Assembly: GCA_002633005.1 (NCBI GenBank)
Contig: NMRA01001144.1
Location: 11,067-36,459 of the forward strand
Source of the DNA: Phoronis australis
Taxonomy: Eukaryota > Phoronida > Phoronidae
Direction of reading: 5' to 3'
DNA length: 25,393 nt
Part shown: one piece after another, positions 21,421 through 25,393 of the stretch
Position numbering within the stretch: the stretch's first letter is position 1
How the letters are laid out: every line of letters begins with the position of its first letter
Made by a program: the position numbers and the translations under genes
The notes under the pieces: model-generated
Seen by the model: the letters and a program-made list of their open reading frames with translations, nothing else
Database searches by the model: none
What the model was told of the DNA's origin: nothing

Positions 21421-22353
21421 TGAAAACTAGGTTCTCAAATATAACCAGGCCTCTGATAGGAAATAATCGTTGTATGTATATAACACCGCTGGCAATGAAC
21501 ATTCATTCTACAACCTGTGTACTGTGTGATTTGTGGTAACGAACGACAAAAACTTTGCACAGCTCCAGCTGGCCCCGTTGCTCCGGCACTTAGGTCTGAC
21601 CTTTTTTCACCACTATAAATTAATTTCCATGCCTGGATCTCAGCATGTGTTTTACATATTTTATTTCTTGCACATGCATTGCAACTTATAGTTACTGAGC
21701 ATACTAGTGTCAATGGAATCCAACCAATTCACGGACAGTACGGTGATAACACCATTCTCACTGAAAAAAACACCTTTTCCAGGTTTCGTCTATGGGTATT
21801 AGTGGGAAAATTGGATCAACAACTTCTCTTGCTCTCTGTGTAGCAGATGATATAATCGTAGCCACTTGCTTGGAGGATTTGCATTTTGTGACTGTTCATA
21901 GTTGTACATGTACACGTGTCAGTTTGAGGCACGTTGATGCTCGTCAAAACAATTAACTTGAGTACGATTTCTCCCACTGGAAAATATTAGTGATGAAAGA
22001 CGACGATTGAAGCCAAACAACATGGAAATAATATCCAAGTTTCACATTTTGAAAACTTTACAGATCTGTCACAATCTCAAGCACAATATTCAAACAGGAC
22101 TTTTGAAGTTTCACCAACTTGTACCTGAGACAATTTGTCTTCCAAAATGGTCACCTCCACTCAGTTCTGTAGTAAAACCATGTCTACAAATATGTGGCCA
22201 GAAAATAGTTCTTCATATGGATCAATGATGATGACACATGTTGAGGTGCTGGTTTTTGTCTGTCAGACTAATGTCAGATTTTCTCAATTGTGCACCAAAT
22301 TTTGCTTATTAAAGATATGAATACTTAATATAAAACTTAAATGTAATTTGCAG
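21421..22353. other. no supported feature before first microexon
   Basis: No exon or repeat is supported. The stretch ends with the acceptor TTTGCAG of microexon 1. Confidence 0.5.
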
Positions 22354-22389
22354 ACACTATTAAGCCAACTGGAAGTGGAGAAGGTGGAG
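22354..22389 (+). CDS. hinge microexon 1 (36 nt)
   Basis: Acceptor TTTGCAG ends at 22353 and donor GTATGT starts at 22390. The exon is 36 nt, phase 1-1. With one base carried from the previous exon it encodes DTIKPTGSGEGG, a 12-residue Gly-rich, proline-containing linker with no cysteine and no N-glycosylation sequon. It is in frame with the Ig exon at 7280-7645 and with microexon 2. The symmetric phase lets it be skipped or repeated without a frameshift. Position after an Ig-like domain suggests a hinge or stalk segment (inferred). Confidence 0.7.
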
Positions 22390-23355
22390 GTATGTCAATA
22401 TTTTTCTCAAATTTAAAAACTTAACATTAGGCAGACAATACCCCACTTTCAAGCATCAACAACACCAGTTTCCTATCAATGCAATTGGAGTTGTTCTTCC
22501 AAACTGCAAATCCCCCTGTACGAACTCAGGTTTTCCTGATGAACACTGGTAGTGTTAGCTCTTCTATTGATTACATGAGGCATTAGTTTTAGGTATTGCT
22601 TTAGGCCCCGATGTCCAAACTACCATGACATTGTTGAAAACATAATTTTCCAAATGTTGCGGAAATGGCGTAAGGAATGAAGTAAACCAAATAGTACACT
22701 TTGTTGAAGGGACCTCCCAGGGAAATGCTATTACCTTCCCAAGTACAGAACTGTCTTTTTATTGATTTTACGCTAATGCATTTATAAGGTATTTCAATTA
22801 CATAATAGTGGTATAGTGACTTATTTGCAACTTGTAAAAGCATGTTCATTTTCTTATTTGGCTGTTTTTTTTTTAATTTGAATTTTCTTAGTCACACGGC
22901 TACAGTCCACTTTTCTTATGAGTTCATCCAACTTTCTCTTATTGGGGCTGACTTCTTTGTGAACATGTTTCGCACGTTTGTTAGATCATCATTTGTTGGA
23001 AAGTACTCCTGCTCCACCAGGGAATTTGTTGCAATGGGTACTTTTAGAACCTAATCCACATGGTGGCGCTATGACTATGTCAAACATGTCAGGATTCCCA
23101 GTCCTGGCTCCTCTAACTACAGATCAACAAGTGTTTTGGTACTAAGACAAAGAAATTTGTGAACGCCTTTGATGCTAAAGTTTCGTTTCATTTCTTTCAG
23201 TGTAGTATGAATAAGAAAAAGCAGACATACCTGCATGTACAACCACAATAAAATTTTGCCTCTTGCTTTTTCATTTCTTTTGAGCCTAAACTTTGAAGTA
23301 TAGATACGTACATTGTATAAGAATATTCATGGTGCAACTAAATTTTGATTTACAG
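22354..23355 (+). repeat. exon-plus-intron tandem duplication, unit 1
   Basis: The unit is 1002 bp and contains microexon 1 and its downstream intron. It matches 23356-24352 closely over its length, for example CAATACCCCACTTTCAAGC at 22437 and 23438 and CATGGTGGCGCTATGAC at 23059 and 24060. Confidence 0.88.
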
Positions 23356-23391
23356 ATACTGTTAAGCCAACAGAAAATGGAAAAAGTGGAG
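23356..23391 (+). CDS. hinge microexon 2 (36 nt)
   Basis: Acceptor TTTACAG ends at 23355 and donor GTATGA starts at 23392. Phase 1-1, encoding DTVKPTENGKSG. It has the same length and phase as its three siblings. Several of its changes relative to microexon 1 (for example GGAAGT to GAAAAT) alter residues while the DTxKPT core is kept. Confidence 0.75.
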
Positions 23392-24352
23392 GTATGAAAT
23401 ATTTTTCTCAATTTTAAAAACTTAACATTATTCAGACAATACCCCACTTTCAAGCATCAACAGCACCAGTTTCCTGTCAATGCAATTGGAGTTGTTCTTC
23501 CAAACTGCAAATCCCCCTGTACGAACTCAGGTTTTCCTGATGAACACTGGTAGTGTTAGCTCTTCTATTGATTACATCAGGCATTAGTGGTAGGTATTGC
23601 TTTAGGCCCCGATGTCCAAACTACCATGACATTGTTGAAAACATAATTTTCCAAATGTTGCGGAAATGGTGCAAGGAATGAAATAAACTGAATAGTACAC
23701 TTTGTTGAAGGGACCTCTTAGGGAAATGCTATTACCTTCCCAAGTATCAGAACTGTCTTTTTATTGATTTTACGCTAACTCATTTATAAGGTATTTCAAT
23801 TACATAATAGTAGTATGGTGCCTTTTATTTGCAACTTGTAAAAGCATGTTCATTTTCTAATTTGGATGTTTTTTTAATTTCAATTGCTTAGTCACGCAGC
23901 TACAGTCCACTTTTCTTATGAGTTAATCCAATTTTCTCCCATCGGGGCTGACTTCTTTGTGAACATGTTTCGCAGGTTTTGTTAGGTCATCATTTGTTGG
24001 AAGGTACTCCTGCTCCACCAGGGAATTTGTTGTGATGGGTACTTTTAGAACCTAATCCACATGGTGGCGCTATGACTATGTCAAACATGTCAGGATTCCC
24101 AGTCCTGGCTGCTCTAACTACAGATCAACAAGTTTTTTGGTGCTAAGACAGAGAAATTTGTGAACGCCTTTGGTGCTAAAGTTTAGTTTCATTTCTTTCA
24201 GTTTAGTATAAATAAGAAAAAGTAGACATAGCTGTACAACCACTATAAAATTTCGCCTCTTGCTTTTTCATTTCCTCTGTGCCTCAATTTTGAAGTATAG
24301 ATACGTACATTGTATAAGAATATTCATGGTGCAACTAAATTATGATTTACAG
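23356..24352 (+). repeat. exon-plus-intron tandem duplication, unit 2
   Basis: The unit is 997 bp, the second copy. The following segment (24353 onward) matches only for the microexon and about 20 bases of intron, then diverges, so unit 3 is either truncated or replaced. Confidence 0.88.
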
Positions 24353-24388
24353 ATACCGTTAAGCCAACAGAAAATGGAAAAGGTGGAG
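24353..24388 (+). CDS. hinge microexon 3 (36 nt)
   Basis: Acceptor TTTACAG ends at 24352 and donor GTATGA starts at 24389. Phase 1-1, encoding DTVKPTENGKGG. Nearly identical to microexon 2, including the sequence upstream of the acceptor. Confidence 0.75.
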
Positions 24389-24895
24389 GTATGAAATATT
24401 TTTCTCTAACTCAAAATTAACTTTAATCTCTGAAGACTGATCATATAAGTAGGTAAACCACATGCCACTCTCAAAAGAGTGTTTGACCAAGTGAGAAGTA
24501 AGAAATACTGGGAAAGCAAAGAAAGCTACCTGTATGTTCAAACTTTCATACTGAGTGATATTGCAGCATTCAGGGAGTGTATATCAATAGTCTCACTTTA
24601 GTTTGGCAAAGTGATTATTACAGTATGATCGAGAACCTTAACCCTAGAAAACCCTTTTGCTGTGGGAAGATGAACTATTACGACTGGCATGAGTTTGATC
24701 TTGGCAACTCGCCTTTTGTGGCATAGACGTTCTGAACACAAGATAGATGTCAACTGTACCCTACCCTTTCTACCAACACTCAGCAGTCTATATTAAGTTT
24801 GCGTGTTTCACTGGCGCACAGTGACTATTCGTCACTTGTGTGGAGACTCCACTTTTATAAGAAAATTTAATGTAAAGCTAAATTATGGTTTACAG

Positions 24896-24931
24896 ATACC
24901 GTTAAACCAACTGGAAATGGAGAAGGTGGAG
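24896..24931 (+). CDS. hinge microexon 4 (36 nt)
   Basis: Acceptor TTTACAG ends at 24895 and donor GTATGC starts at 24932. Phase 1-1, encoding DTVKPTGNGEGG. Flanking introns are unlike those of microexons 1-3 apart from bases next to the splice sites (ATAAG...GGTTTACAG and GTATG...ATATTTTT). Conservation focused on the exon and its splice signals is good evidence for a true exon. The array may continue beyond the window. Confidence 0.75.
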
Positions 24932-25393
24932 GTATGCCAATATTTTTTTCTACATGCTATGAACATTCTCACTAAATAAGATTGGTCCTAACCCCAGTGG
25001 TTAAGGTAAACGGTGGGGTATGGAAAATTGAAGTAGACCGCAGTTATCCACCTTGGCTGAGTCGCACTCGGCTCACGATCAAAGTGATGCCGCCAAGCTG
25101 CTCTAGTCATCGAGTCACGAGCGAGGATAATTGGCTTCGCTCATGCCAATATGATCAGCTGTTTACAATCTAGCTAGCAGACTGTAGTTTTTATGGAGAG
25201 AGTTTTACGTAGTTTTTACTGTAATATTTGAAAAGACGAGCGAAAACAAATATGAGTACAACTTTGAATTTTTCAAATCGGCCCAGGATAAGAGATTTTG
25301 CAACACAGCAACACTCACGATTACTTTCATTCGGCGCGCACTAATACAAAAATATAGGACCCAAGTTATTTAGATTTTGGAACACATGCATTG
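24932..25393. other. no supported exon; right edge of window
   Basis: The intron begins at the donor of microexon 4. No further microexon of the DTVKPT type and no membrane-spanning exon is visible before the window ends, so the gene continues outside. Confidence 0.55.

Larger units (their letters stand above)
7646..22353 (+). other. putative large intron between Ig exon and first microexon
   Basis: If the Ig exon and the microexons belong to one transcript, this 14.7 kb is intronic. It starts with GTAAGT and ends with TTTGCAG. I found no further exon with coding character in it, although small exons could be missed. It is filled with tandem repeats and transposon relics listed separately. 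Linking the two ends rests on matching phase and strand and on the absence of another gene between them. Confidence 0.45.

Noticed and set aside
22842-23054. Open frame within the intron of duplicated unit 1
   Set aside because: The matching stretch in unit 2 contains indels that break the frame, so it is not conserved as protein.
24989-25010. CCCAGTGGTTAAGG, resembling a tRNA A box
   Set aside because: No B box follows at the right distance and no cloverleaf can be formed.

Overview
The window is animal nuclear DNA, probably from an invertebrate, possibly a marine one. It shows spliceosomal GT-AG exons, very long non-coding stretches, an immunoglobulin-like exon, and relics of several eukaryotic transposon classes (Tc1/mariner-like, ISL2EU/THAP-like, hAT-like, a MITE and a Penelope-like retroelement). 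There are no operons or bacterial-style genes. I cannot name the species.

Only one host gene can be supported, on the plus strand and open at both ends. It has an immunoglobulin-like exon (7280-7645, 122 codons, phase 1-1), a large putative intron of about 14.7 kb, then four tandem 36-nt microexons (22354-22389, 23356-23391, 24353-24388, 24896-24931). Each microexon is phase 1-1 and encodes a 12-residue Asp-Thr-Val-Lys-Pro-Thr...Gly-Gly linker module. The implied protein is an extracellular or surface Ig-like domain followed by a modular, Gly-rich hinge. The signal-peptide exon and whatever follows the hinge (membrane anchor or further domains) are not seen. Microexons 1 and 2 lie in a tandem duplication with a unit of about 1.0 kb.

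Layout: 1-2614 unassigned; 2615-4043 non-autonomous Tc1/mariner-like element; 4076-5641 ISL2EU-like element with long inverted repeats and two broken ORFs (THAP, plus strand; P2X7-C-terminal-like, minus strand); 5642-7279 unassigned; 7280-7645 Ig exon; 8296-8450 palindrome cluster; 9356-9983 and 13003-13180 a tandem array of about 141 bp monomers, split by a 3.0 kb hAT-like element (9984-13002) that itself contains a second copy of the Tc1/mariner-like element (11482-12907); 13181-16265 mostly unassigned; 16267-18180 tandem repeat of about 450 bp with a 385-bp MITE inside; 18595-19040 simple and minisatellite repeats; 19216-19535 TTCATGAA palindrome field; 20221-21420 two Penelope-like retroelement 3' fragments, head to head; 22354-24931 the microexon array.

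The mobile elements are independent of the gene's function, but most of them sit in its inferred intron. The most unusual feature is the microexon array behind a cysteine-less Ig domain, which could give a hinge of adjustable length through exon duplication or skipping.
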